Shown: positions 25,729-36,806, counted from the stretch's first letter. The stretch: DNA of 64,000 nt from Brassica napus (GCF_020379485.1 NC_063452.1:11821065-11885064), one strand, 5' to 3'. Numbers and translations: made by a program. Notes: generated from the letters alone by a model not told the origin.

Positions 25729-26469
25729 TCTATACTATTAAAATATAATCTCTCATATAATTATACTTTTTTGTTTTGTGAGATAATTATTACGACATGC
25801 CACTCCCTACATTTATGAGTATCATAATAAATTAATATCAACTAAACAATTAATTTAGAAAATATTCCAAAACTAAAAACAATTAAATCATGTATGATTT
25901 CTCTGCTTTATCACTTTATTTTCAAAACGTATCACTATATTTATTAAAGTGTATATCAAAATATGTAAAAAAATATCTTAACTAACAATCTAATAATTTG
26001 CATAAAATAATTTAACTTAACATATCAATAAAAAAAATTGGGAACTTGTCAGAACAAAATTATATTCTTCACCAAAATATTGTCAAATATTTTTTATCGT
26101 TAAAAATTATATCGAACTTTAAAAATTAAAAAAAACATTTAAAAATAATGAAGGATGGCTCTAAATAGAAAAATATATACTATTTTGATTTTTCATATAT
26201 GTATAATTTATATAGAACGTATGATAAATTTAGGAATTTAATAATATTAACAAATTATATATGTTAACATATGCTATATATGAGTTATATATGGATCCTT
26301 AGGTTTATCTGTTCAACCATGGATCTGAGTCGGATATGAAAATACCGATCGACACTCAAACATTATAATAGAAGATATTCAAAATTATTCGTTTCTAATA
26401 AAAAATTATAGATCTAAACATGTTTTATCAAAAGATCAAGATAACTGTAAAACGCGGATCAAAATCTAA
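25729..26469 (+). mobile_element. Non-autonomous Helitron (741 bp)
   Basis: Starts TCTATACTATTAAAATATAA after an A and ends AACGCGGATCAAAATCTAA, with a following T. The ends closely resemble those of the Helitron at 22841-23571 (shared TCTATA.TATTAAA start and GATCAAAATCTA end), but the 3' hairpin has decayed. Non-coding. Confidence 0.7.
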
Positions 26470-26605
26470 TGTTGTTCTTATATAAAGTGACACATTTATT
26501 TTCATGAAAAGAACCCTGACAAAAACAATACGTGGGTACATGACCAAGCTCGAAGTACAGAACAAAGATATATACATTTTTCTGTAACCAAATCGGGGTT
26601 GATAT

Positions 26606-27328
26606 TAGGTTTGGGCGTTCGGGTCTTTGGATCGGGTTCGGGCCGGTTCTTTTCGGATCCGTGTATTTCGGGTCCTAAACATTTGGACCCAATAGCTATT
26701 TGTAAATTTTCAGTTTGGTTCGGTTCTTCTTGGGTCCGGATTGGTTCTTCTCGGGTCTGGACCGCTTTGGATCTATAATTAAAATACCTATAAAATATTT
26801 GTAATTTTTGGGTCCGGGTCAAGTTCATGTATTTAGAATCTGAAAAGGCATGAAATACCCATACTCCATCAAATTTAGTCGATATTTATCATATATATCT
26901 AAAATTTTACAAAATAACTTGAATTAAACTATTAACAATTAAAATAAAAAAATTTCAAACTCTAAATTTTATATTTTAAAGCTTCATATTATTTAAAAAT
27001 GTTACAAAATAATAACAAATATTGTTAACAAAAGATATTTTAACTCAATCATAAAATAATATATATATAAAATAGAGCACAAAAAATATAGTTTTGGATA
27101 TACATGTTTTTAAGTCGAATACAAATCGGTTCTTATAGGGTTGGGTCTATTCTGGTTGGGTTTTTTCGGGTACGAGTCTATTCGGGTTGGTTCTTTTCAG
27201 TTCTGATTCTTTCTGGTAAAAAAATTTGGACTCAAAAAGTACTTGTAAATTTTCTGTTCGGTTCCGGATCGGGTATTTCTTGTCGGTTTCGGTTTGTATT
27301 TTGGATCAGGTTAAAGTGCGCATGCTTA
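26606..27328. mobile_element. hAT-type element of the GGGTTCGG-rich family
   Basis: Begins TAGGTTTGGGCGTTCGGG and ends in the inverse of TAAGCATGCGCACTTT. It is flanked by a perfect 8-bp duplication GTTGATAT (26598-26605 and 27329-27336). The interior is full of GGGTYCGG motifs and has no coding capacity. Confidence 0.75.
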
Positions 27329-27471
27329 GTTGATATTTACCGATGTAATGTCATGTGAAAACCATGTTTTTAACCTATATCACACATAACTGACAGCTTA
27401 ATTACTATATCTCATATAAGCTCTCATTGGTAAAAAATGAGCGTAAATGGGTGGAAAAAGAAAAAGTAAAA

Positions 27472-27756
27472 TGTTATAAACGTAATCAAAAGTCAAAAAT
27501 GACAGCACCGAAGAACGAATAAATATAATAAGTGTGGAGCCCACTGTCACTATGCACGCACAGTAACTTCAACTTTTCCATTTCTATATAAATCGATCAT
27601 TTCGATCGATTGTAAGACCATCTCAAAAAAAAACAATCTCTTCTCCCTTATAATAAAATCTCTCTCTATTCCAGTGTTATCTTCTTCGTACGGGTATAAA
27701 ATTTTGTTCTGTTTAAATTCCCGCGATACAATAAAATTTCATTCCTTTTTATAACA
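27472..27756 (+). repeat. 5' LTR of copia 2
   Basis: 285 bp. A TATATAAATCGATC stretch and CTTATAATAAAATC inside are the likely TATA and polyadenylation-type signals of the LTR. Confidence 0.93.
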
Positions 27757-27814
27757 CGTTATCAGCACGATCGTTCTGCAATTCGATAAAATTTATTGTA
27801 TCATATATACCCTG

Positions 27815-28092
27815 CTATAATGGTCGGTATACCGCCTGTACTATTATTTATATTATGTTATAATGGCCGGAATACCGCCTATATTATTTATTAATTTTTA
27901 ATTAATTTATTGGTCGGCCGAGCCGCCTTATATTCTATTTATTGTTAACTGGACGGCCGAGCCGCCTTTATTTTCTGTTTGTTGTTAACTGGTCGGCTGA
28001 GCCGCCTTATATTTTGTTTATTGCTAATTGGTTGGCCGAGCCGCCATATAATTCATTTATTACTCTGCATTGACCGACTGAGCCGTCGCATG
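27815..28092 (+). repeat. GC-rich spaced repeat in the copia 2 leader
   Basis: Seven units of the type GGTCGGCCGAGCCGCC occur at about 27822, 27865, 27912, 27953, 27991, 28029 and 28071, separated by AT-rich spacers, giving a period of about 38-48 bp. The cores contain the palindromes CGGCCG and CGGC/GCCG and could form small hairpins in the RNA. They lie in the untranslated leader. Confidence 0.85.
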
Positions 28093-28373
28093 ATTTGTTG
28101 CCATAATTTTTACCTTTACTAATTTTTATGAAATTTTATAGATTTGATTGACTGTTTAATACAATATTTTCGGATTAATTTTTGGTGCACTCGATTTAAC
28201 CCCAACGGTCACAAAGAAATTTTTTCAAAAATTTCCCCTTTCTCCAACGGTCATGAACAGTAATTTTCATCTATAAATACAACTCATTTTCACTCTATTT
28301 CATCATCCAAAACATTTCATCTTCTCTCAAAAAGTTTCAAATCGCTCTCCTCCGATTTTTCATTTCAAGAAAG

Positions 28374-28541
28374 ATGATTCGCACACTTTTGTTTTTATGT
28401 GCCATTTTTATTTGTGTTTCTATTTATGGTTTATTCGTTGGAGAATTTACTCCGAGTGAATTTAAGATGAATATCGGCTTAATTTTCTTTACATCACTTC
28501 TCCTTGTAATTGCTTGCATGATTAATGTAATCGGTTTTTAA
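28374..28541 (+). CDS. 55-codon membrane-type small ORF upstream of gag
   Basis: ATG at 28374 opens a 55-codon frame ending in TAA at 28541. The product has two hydrophobic stretches, residues 5-23 (LLFLCAIFICVSIYGLFVG) and 34-53 (IGLIFFTSLLLVIACMINVI), with a short polar loop (EFTPSEFK) between them, so it would be a two-pass membrane peptide. It sits in the copia 2 leader, 47 bp before the gag ATG, on the same strand. I do not recognise a family and copia elements are not known to need such a protein. It could be chance in AT-rich DNA, but two well-formed membrane segments around a polar loop are suggestive. Confidence 0.4.
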   Translation: MIRTLLFLCAIFICVSIYGLFVGEFTPSEFKMNIGLIFFTSLLLVIACMINVIGF

Positions 28542-28588
28542 ATTATGAAGTTCTAATAAAATTATTATATTGTGTTTTAGAAATACAA

Positions 28589-29549
28589 ATGGCAAACATC
28601 GAGAAACTCCAGTTCCCGGCTCTGAAAGTAACCGGCGAAAATTATGTCAGATGGGTCACAAATGTGAAACCTTATCTTGTAATGAAAAAAGATAACCGAA
28701 GCGATAGAAGTCGGTAACAAATCGCCACCCGAGCATATAGCCGAAGCGATTACCTTCCTGAAGAAGCATTTAGATGAGAATCTAACTCACGACTATGGAG
28801 ACGTTGAGGACCCAGCCGTACTATGGCAAGCCTTGAAAGATAGGTTCGATAATCAAAAGGAAATCAATCTCCCTCACGCTCTTGAAGAGTGGAAAACCCT
28901 GAGGTTTCAGGATTTCCAAAGGGTTAGAGATTACAATTCCACTATCTTGAGGATAGTTGCACAATTAAAATATTGTGGTAACCCTGTCACCGAAGCAGAA
29001 ATGCTTGACAAGACATATAATACTTTCCACAAAGAACACAACGTCTTATCCCGAATTTACAGAAAATGTGGGTACACCAAATTTTCTGAATTGATGGTAA
29101 CACTCATGTTGGCTGAAAAGAACGATGAGTTACTAATCAAAAACCATAATTCCCGACCTACGGGAGCCAAGGCATTTCCCGAAGTGAATGCTACGGCGGT
29201 AGAATATTCGGGAAGGAGAAACCAGACCAACCGAGGTCGTGGTCGGCGTTTCAACAACAAACGTGGAAAGCCTTACTATCCTAAAAGTATTAGATCTAAC
29301 AAATGGGTTAGATCTGAACAACCTCCTAAAGGCAAAGAAATCGAAGAGGATACCACAAAGAAAATTGAGACTGTATGTTACAGATGTGGATGTAAAGGAC
29401 ATTGGTCCCGTACCTGTCGTACTCCTCCACATTTGTGCAAGTTATATCAAGAGTCCATAAAAGGAAAGGCTAAAGAGGTGAACCTCACGGAAAATGTTGA
29501 AGGGACTTCATACCTTGAATCCTCCGACTTCGCTAATGAGCTGGACTAG
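28589..29549 (+). pseudogene. Copia 2 Gag (one frameshift)
   Basis: The natural start is the ATG at 28589 (MANIEKLQFPALKVTG, a typical copia Gag N-terminus with ENYVRW). After about 35 codons, near an A run at 28683-28689, the frame shifts; the rest is open in the other frame to the stop at 29549. That part holds the UBN2 Gag region (LPHALEEWKTLRFQDF, YKF-type SELMVTLMLAEKNDE), a basic stretch (RRNQTNRGRGRRFNNKRGK) and a CCHC knuckle CYRCGCKGHWSRTC. Apart from the single indel it looks complete. Confidence 0.85.
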
Positions 29550-29748
29550 ATTACTCCTGAAGAGAATCGAAATGCCTATGATAAGAGTATTGAATAGTTT
29601 TCAGTATTACCATGTATAATTATTATATTTCATGTTTTAAACAAATAATGATGTTTTTAACATCATCTTATTGTATAATTATTATGTGTTTCTTTATATG
29701 AATGAATTTTATGTTTTTCTTTTATTAATATTTATGACAATTTCAGAA

Positions 29749-32700
29749 ATGGATCAGAATGCTAATGAAGCAAAATCCAAGAAACGGATTCGTGAAATAT
29801 GCATACCAGATAGTGGAACAACGCACACTATTCTGAGACAAAAGAGATATTTCTCTGATATAAAACCAACAAGAATTGTCGTCAATACAATATCAGGTCC
29901 TGCAGACGTGATTGAAGGAACTGGTAAAGCAAACTTTACTTTACCGAATGGAACAAAATTTTCCATAAATAATGCTCTATATTCTCCAAGTTCTAAAAGG
30001 AATTTGTTGAGTTTTAAAGACATATATCTTCACGGATATGATACTCAGTCTGCAACTGAGGATGGAAAGAAATACATGTATGTAACTTCTGAGAAATGTG
30101 GCAGAAAACACATATTGGAAAAGTTTCCAGAGCTTCCTTCGGGGTTACATCATACTTATATCGATGAGATCGAATCAAATCTTGTAGTAGAACGGAACCC
30201 AGAAGAGTTCACGTTATGGCATGATCGCCTTGGCCACCCAGGAACTACAATGATGCGTAAAATCATAGAAAGTTCACATGGTCATCCACTGAAAATCCAG
30301 GAGATTTCTCAAGGGAATAAAATGACATGTGTTGCATGTTCTCTAGGAAAATTGATCGTAAGGCCATCGCCAACCAAAATCGATAAAGAATCACCAAAGT
30401 TCCTTGAAAGAATTCAAGGCGATATATGTGGACCTATACACCCACCTTGTGGACCATTCCACTATTTTATGGTATTAATTGACGCATCCAGTAGATGGTC
30501 ACACGTTTGTCTATTATCATCTCGAAATGTGGCATTTGCGAGATTTCTAACTCAGATAATCAAACTGCGAGCACAGTTTCCTGATTATACTATTAAAAGA
30601 GTTAGACTAGACAACGCTGGTGAATTCACATCCCAAGCATTCAATGACTATTGTATGGTAATGGGAATTGAAGTTGAACATTCGGTTGCTCATGTTCATA
30701 CGCAAAATGGTTTGGCTGAATCTTTAATTAAGCGTCTGCAATTGATTGCAAGACCATTGATCATGAGATCAAAACTTCCAACCTCTGTATGGGGACATGC
30801 TATTTTGCATGCAGAAGCACTCATTCGGATCAGACCGAGTGCATACCATAAGTATTCCCCACTACAGTTAGCGTTTGGTCGAGAACCAAACATTTCCCAC
30901 TTTAGAATCTTTGGTTGTGCGGTATATGTGCCTGTAGCACCACCACAACGTACAAAGATGGGACCACAAAGAAGATTGGGAATATATGTTGGTTTTGATT
31001 CCCCATCAATTATAAGATACCTAGAACCACAGACTGGTGACGTCTTTACAGCACGTTTTGCTGATTGTCATTTTGACGAAAATGTATTCCCAGTTCTAGG
31101 GGGAGAAAACAAAAATGTTGGAAGTGATATAAAATGGAGTGTACCATCATTGTTATATCTTGATCCTCCTACTAAAGAGTCAGAACTAGAAGTTCGACGA
31201 ATTATGCATTTACAGAGTATAGCTAACCAGCTACCTGATGCATTTGTAGATACCAAGACGGTAACTAAATCTCATATACCAGCTGCAAATGCTCCTGCTC
31301 GTATCAAAATGCCAAATGAACAAGAAAAGGAGGATGACACACGAGAGCCAAAAACACGCCTGAAGCGTGGTAGACCTGTTGGTTCTAAGGATAAGAATCC
31401 TAGGAAACAGAAGAAAGCTGAAATATATGATGCACCCAAAATAGCAGAAAATATTTTGGAAGAAATAAATGATAAGGATTCTGATGAATCAGAGCATCAT
31501 GAATCGAAAGATAATCATGAGATTTCTATTAATTACATCCATAATAAAAGGATATGGAATAGAAATGAACAAAATGACCTTGATGATGCTTTCTCATATA
31601 TTGTGTCAAGTGAAATAAATGAAGAAATCGATGATCCAGAACCAAAATCTGTCTATGAATGTCAAAAGAGACATGATTGGGAACAATGGAAAAATGCAAT
31701 ACAAGCTGAACTTGATTCGCTTAATAAACGAAAAGTATTTGGATCTATTGTGCTCACACCTGCAGATGTGAGACCAGTTGGGTACAAATGGGTTTTCGTT
31801 CGAAAGCGAAATGAGAAAAATGAGATTACGAGATACAAAGCTCGTCTAGTGGCTCAAGGTTTTTCTCAAAGACCTGGAATCGATTATGAAGAAACGTATT
31901 CTCCAGTTATGGATGCAATCACGTTTAGATTCCTGATGAGTCTAGCAGCTGATAAAAATCTAGAGATGCGTCTCATGGATGTTGTTACAGCTTATCTATA
32001 TGGATCATTAGATACTGATATCTACATGAAAGTTCCTGATGGATTTAAAATGCCAGAAGCATTAAGTTCCAAACCTAAAGAGTTATGTGCAATAAAATTG
32101 CAAAGATCATTATATGGGTTAAAGCAATCTGGACGTATGTGGTATAATCGTCTCAGTGATCATTTAACAAAAGAAGGATATGTGAATGATCCTATATGCC
32201 CATGTGTTTTCATCAAGAAAAAATATCCGGATTTGTAATAATCGCGGTATATGTTGATGATCTTAACATTATCGGAACTCAAAAGGAAATACAAAAGGCA
32301 TCAGACTATCTCAAGGGAGAATTTGAGATGAAAGATCTTGGACAGACACAGTATTGTCTTGGCCTACAAATAGAACATTCACAAAATGGTATATTTGTGC
32401 ATCAATCCACATACACTAAAAGAGTGTTGAAACGATTTAACATGGATAAATCAACTCCTCTTAGCACCCCGATGGTCGTTAGGTCACTTAATATTGAAAG
32501 TGATCCATTTCGACCACCTGAGAAAAAAGAAGAGATACTTGGTCCGGAAGTACCATATCTAAGTGCAATAGGAGCTTTGATGTACCTTCCAAATTGTACA
32601 CGGCCTGATATATCATTCGCTGTTAATCTTCTAGCAAGATTTAGCTCATCTCCAACACAAAGACATTGGAATGGAATTAAACATGTCTTTCGTTACCTAC

Positions 32701-33248
32701 AAGGGACTATTGATTTAGGCTTATTTTACCCTAAAGATTCAAATGGTCAAATGGTTGGTTTTGCAGATGCAGGATATCTTTCAGATCCACATAAAGCCCG
32801 ATCGCAAACAGGATACGTTTTTACGATCGGAAGCACTGCTATATCTTGGCGTTCCCAGAAACAAACGCTCGTGGCTACTTCTTCAAATCATGCTGAGGTC
32901 ATTGCACTCCATGAAGCAAGTAGAGAATGTGTATGGCTGAGATCAATGAGCCGACACATCTGTTCAAGCAGCGGGATTGGCGAAAATACGAAGCCAACTA
33001 TTCTATATGAAGATAATGCAGCATGTGTTGCTCAAACAAAGGACGGATATATTAAAAGCGATAGAACGAAGCATATTCATCCAAAGTTCTTCTCATACAC
33101 TCAAGAGCTCGTAAAGAAGAAAGAGATTGAAGTTAGATATGTCCAATCATGCGACAATGCAGCTGACATCTTCACAAAATCACTTCCGACTTCGGTATTC
33201 AGAAAACATGTCCGTAACATTGGAATGCGTCATCAGAAGGATCTATGA
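29749..33248 (+). pseudogene. Copia 2 Pol: protease, integrase, RT, RNase H (one frameshift)
   Basis: The frame is open from 29671; the copia-like part starts at MDQNAN (29749). Protease DSGTTHT, GAG-pre-integrase WHDRLGHPG with CVAC, integrase core with DDE acids in GDICGP/IDASS, RLDNAGEF and GLAESLIK, then RT (FVRKRN, YEETYSP, SLYGLKQSGRMWYN). At an A run near 32216-32223 the frame shifts. RT (YVDDLNIIG), RNase H (FADAGY, ATSSNHAEVIALHEA) and the C-terminus continue in the second frame to 33248. A pyrimidine-rich TTTATGACAATTTCAG just before the ATG resembles a 3' splice site. Only the A-run indel breaks the protein. Confidence 0.9.
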
Positions 33249-33393
33249 CTGCACATTCGAGGGGGAGCTTACGTAGTTGTACTCTTTTCACCTTACTATG
33301 GTTTTTCCCATTGGGTTTTCCTAGAAAGGTTTTTAACGAGGCAACATAGACGTTAAGCAGGAAATGATAGTGACACTGGTCTCCAAGGGGGAG

Positions 33394-33677
33394 TGTTATG
33401 ATCGTAATCAAAAGTAAAAAATGACAGCACCGAAGAACGAATAAATATAATAAGTGTGGAGCCCACTGTCACTATGCACGCACAGTAACTTCAACTTTTT
33501 CATTTCTATATAAATCGATCATTTCGATCGATTGTAAGACCATCTCAAAAAAACACAATCTCTTCTCCCTTATAATAAAATCTCTCTCTATTCCAGTGTT
33601 ATCTTCTTCGTACGGGTATAAAATTTTGTTCTGTTTAAATTCCAGCGATACAATAAAATTTCATTTTTTTTATAACA
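33394..33677 (+). repeat. 3' LTR of copia 2
   Basis: 284 bp, roughly 97% identical to the 5' LTR by eye. The differences are single bases and the length of short A and T runs. Confidence 0.93.
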
Positions 33678-33714
33678 TAAAAGAAATTTTAGTTGGACCC
33701 AGTATTTCCAGAGC

Positions 33715-33760
33715 AACGTTTTTTTTTTTTTTTTTTTTTTTTTGCCAAGCAACGTTTTCC
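33715..33760. mobile_element. Poly-T tract flanked by a direct repeat (minimal retroposon footprint)
   Basis: A run of more than 20 Ts plus GCCA lies between two copies of AGCAACG (about 33713 and 33748). This looks like an extremely 5'-truncated, minus-strand poly-A insertion with its target duplication. Confidence 0.45.
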
Positions 33761-34912
33761 ACCTCTTCTCAAAAGAAATTTATAACTTCAAATATAAAGT
33801 TTTTTGCTCCTCCAAACATGGAGTTTCACTTTTCAAAACTTCAAATTTGAAGTTTAATATTTTTATTTGCATTTTGGTCCTTACAATTATACATTATATT
33901 TATAATTCTTAAATATTCTTTTTGTTTATTTTTTAATCCTTAAAACTTTTATATCTCATAAATATTCAAATTTGTTTTATAAATTTAACTTTTACACATG
34001 AAATTTAATAAAAATTTTAAAACAAGATTTATAATATTTTAAAACTAGAATTAAACAACAAGAATATTACAAAAAACCATAATAAAAACTTATTAAAAAG
34101 ACACATGAAGACATAATTATTACTCAAGTTTAAATATTATAACAACACTAATAGTCTGGTAAATTTGCTCCAGAACCTCTCAAATCTCCAAAATATTGCC
34201 CAAACAAATTTTGTGTAACCAAAGATGATTGTTGTTGTTGCTCTTGACGCCTTTTTCGTACGATTATTTCTTGTTCAGATCGAATGTATTCACGAATATT
34301 AACATCATCGATAGAAGCTAAGTTTTTTAGCAATATTTTATTTTCCTCTTTTACTTATTTAAAAGCTAACTTTTTACTTCATTTTGCAGTCGTAATTCAA
34401 TCATCCCATGATTTTTTCCCTGCTTGTTGTACTTTTGTTTAAAACATCAAGGATTTTTTCGTTTGATGATATCAAACTATCAGCGGGTATATTATGAGGA
34501 TATCCGATTTCAACAATTTTTTGCTTGTAATCTACAAATAAAAAACAAAGAGAATCATTTCTTACTTCGAAATGCACTAGTTGATCATATATGAGAGTAT
34601 TACGGAAATACTTTTATGGAATAATGTACTATTTACTTGCAGTTTAATATTTAATTATGTACTTTTATTTATAATTTTATATTTTAGTGTAAGATTTTTT
34701 AATTAATATTTCTGTAATATTTATATATATGTACTAGTTATTTATAGAAGTTTTATGAATTTACATCAACTATGACATATATAAGGATTATAGTGTAAAA
34801 TATAAATAATTTTGAAGTTAGGTTTTAAGTTTTACTTTTGGAGAAGAACACATTGAAACTTCAAATATAGAGTTTTGAAAACTTCAAAATAGAGTTTTTT
34901 TTTGGAAATGCT
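33760..34912 (-). mobile_element. Decayed PIF/Harbinger-type element
   Basis: The two sides contain inverted related sequence (AACTTCAAATATAAAG left, AACTTCAAATATAGAG inverted right). The right edge near 34912 reads AGAGCATTTCC on the minus strand, resembling Harbinger ends. Inside is the C-terminal tail of a NAM-associated Harbinger partner protein. The exact ends and the 3-bp target duplication are not resolved. Confidence 0.4.
34148..34540 (-). pseudogene. Tail of a NAM-associated (Harbinger ORF1-like) protein
   Basis: The minus frame 34333-34148 ends FGQYFGDLRGSGANLPDY and stop. This tail (FGQYF..GSG..LP.Y) is characteristic of the C-terminal domain of plant NAM-associated proteins encoded by PIF/Harbinger elements, as I recall it. 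Upstream sequence to about 34540 continues in broken frames. Only the end of a several-hundred-residue protein survives. Confidence 0.5.
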
Positions 34913-35147
34913 CTAAGTGGAAGTAAGTTAATATTTACTCCAATTTACTCTATCTGTTTTACTCCTAGTTACTCTATTTTGTTTACCAATCACATTCTAT
35001 AGCGTGTGATCGGTAAAGGGCAGCGAAACTCAAAGTAAATAAAATAGATGGAATAGGAGGAAAAGTAAAATAATAAATACAGTAGACTAGTGAGATAAAA
35101 ATAAATAAATAAAAGGAAATGAACAGAGAAAAGCGGGAGATGACTTT

Positions 35148-35853
35148 TTCTTGGGTTCACCCCCTAGGGTGAACCTTTAGGTTCACCAACCAATAGAAAA
35201 TTGTCATTTTAGATTTAGTATCTTTTAATTAAGGAAACAAAATAACTTGCCAAATTATATTATGCTTTTAAAATAAAAAATAAAAAATTAAATAAATAAA
35301 AATAACAATAGTTCTAAAAAAAGATTATTTAAAAAAAATATTTATTTTAAGATTTAGAGTTTAGTGTTTAAGATTTATAATTTAGAATTTATCCAAATGG
35401 TTAGTGTTTTTCCAAGGGTTTAGGGTTTACCTAAGGGTTTGGGGTTTACCCAAGGGTTTAAGGTTTACCCAAAGGTTTAAGGTTTTCCCAAGGGTTTAGG
35501 GTTTAGGATTAGAGTTTAGGGTTTAGTGTTTTGTTGACAACATGTTTAGTGTTTTTCCAAGGGTTTAGGGGTTTACCCAAGGATTTAGGGTTTAGCCAAG
35601 AATTTAGGGTTTAGGATTTGAGTTTAGGGTTTAGTATTAGGGTTTAGGGTTTAGTGTTTTGTTGACAACATTATTTTTTTTTTGAATTCGTTTTTTATAT
35701 ATTATTTTTATTTATTTTTAAATTTTATTTTGAAAAAATAATATAATTTGCCAAGTTATTTGGTTTCCTTAATTAAAAGATACTAGATTTAAAATAATAA
35801 TTTTTTATTGGTTGGTGAATCTTTAGGTTCACCCTAGGGGGTGAACCCAAGAA
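35148..35853. mobile_element. Long-TIR MITE with telomere-like core
   Basis: The ends are inverted repeats of about 170 bp beginning TTCTTGGGTTCACCCCC; the outer 28 bases are identical on both sides. The first part also holds a local palindrome (GGTTCACC / GGTGAACC). The core (35350-35660) is built of TTTAGGG-like units. No coding capacity. No clear target duplication was found, so the superfamily is open (Mutator-like is possible). Confidence 0.75.
35350..35665 (+). repeat. Degenerate TTTAGGG (telomere-like) repeats
   Basis: Many copies of AGGGTTTA, GGGTTTAGGG and CCAAGGGTTTA occur in an irregular array inside the long-TIR element. The unit equals the plant telomere heptamer but is interrupted by ACCCAA and GTGTTTTGTTGACAAC blocks, the latter present twice. 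Confidence 0.8.
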
Positions 35854-35953
35854 TAACTCGCAATATACCCCATAAAAGGAAGTAGACATTTCACTAACCG
35901 GTAATAGCAGGTGTAATTATCGTCACTTGCGGGGCAAAAGCGTGACTACTGGC

Positions 35954-36633
35954 TAGACCTGGGCATCCGGGTCTTCGGATCGGGTTCGGATCGGGTATTG
36001 TCGGGTCCGGATCTTTCGGGTCCTAGCAATTTAGACCCTTATAGGTACCTATAACTTTTCGGATCGGTTCCGGATTGGGTCTTGTCGGGTCTGGGTCGGT
36101 TCGGGTCTATAATTTCAATACCCGTACAATACCCAAAATTTTCGGGTATATTTCGGATCCGGGTCGGTTCGGGTATTTAGGACCCGAAATAGACCCGAAG
36201 TACCCGAACTGGACCCGAAAACTCTAAAAATACCCGAAGAACCGCAAAAATACCCAAAAATTTATCCATCAGACCCGAAAACCCAAAACATACCCGAATT
36301 TTACCCGAATACCCAAATTATATTTTCTAAAAATCTAAAATTTCACCAAAAACCTACAATTATACCCGAAAATCCAAACCCGAAACTTTAAAAAAAATCC
36401 AAAATACCAAAAATATACCCAATCACCCAAATATACCTAGTATATACAATTATTTGCGGATACTTCAGGTACCCGAACGGGTCTCGGATAGGACCCGAAC
36501 CCGAACCGAGACCCGCGGGTCCAAAAAAAAAGACCTAATAGTACTTAGCATGGACCCGGACCCGGACCCGAACCTGTATTTTTGGGTCGGTTCCGGTTCG
36601 GGTCTTCGGGTCCGGGTAAAATGCCCAGGCCTA
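35954..36633. mobile_element. hAT-type element of the GGGTTCGG-rich family (680 bp)
   Basis: Begins TAGACCTGGGCATCCGGG and ends inversely TAGGCCTGGGCATTTTACC. It is flanked by a perfect 8-bp duplication CTACTGGC (35946-35953 and 36634-36641). The left half is rich in GGGTCCGG and TTCGGGT, the right half in their complements, so the element is nearly one large inverted repeat. It ends about 160 bp before the TATA-like box of the bHLH gene. Confidence 0.85.
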
Positions 36634-36795
36634 CTACTGGCAAACAAATCAAAATACAATAAATCAGTAGTATCTTTTAGACTTTTACTATATCATAACT
36701 TTAAAGTCATGCAATGCAACATCTCTCTCTCCTCTTCCTCAGACAAAAAGGCTCTTCCACTTCCTATGGAATCACAAAGTGTACACACACGTTAT

Positions 36796-36806
36796 ATGCT
36801 TATATA
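36796..36806 (+). promoter_or_regulatory. Possible TATA box of the bHLH gene
   Basis: CTTATATAGC lies about 310 bp upstream of the start codon, at the edge of the transposon-free upstream DNA. I see no ATG between about 36835 and the start codon at 37112, so a transcript starting here would have no upstream ORF. Positional inference only. Confidence 0.35.

Larger units (their letters stand above)
27472..33677 (+). mobile_element. Ty1/copia LTR retrotransposon 2 (nearly intact, young)
   Basis: Two LTRs of 285 and 284 bp (TGTTAT..TATAACA) differ at only a handful of positions. The 5-bp duplication TAAAA flanks the element (27467-27471 and 33678-33682). A primer-binding region (GTTATCAGCACGA) follows the 5' LTR and a purine tract (CCAAGGGGGAG) precedes the 3' LTR. 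Gag and Pol are separate frames; each has one frameshift. Confidence 0.95.

Noticed and set aside
35350..35665. Interstitial telomere or chromosome-fusion point
   Set aside because: The TTTAGGG units are degenerate and enclosed by perfect inverted repeats of a mobile element, so a fusion is not needed to explain them.
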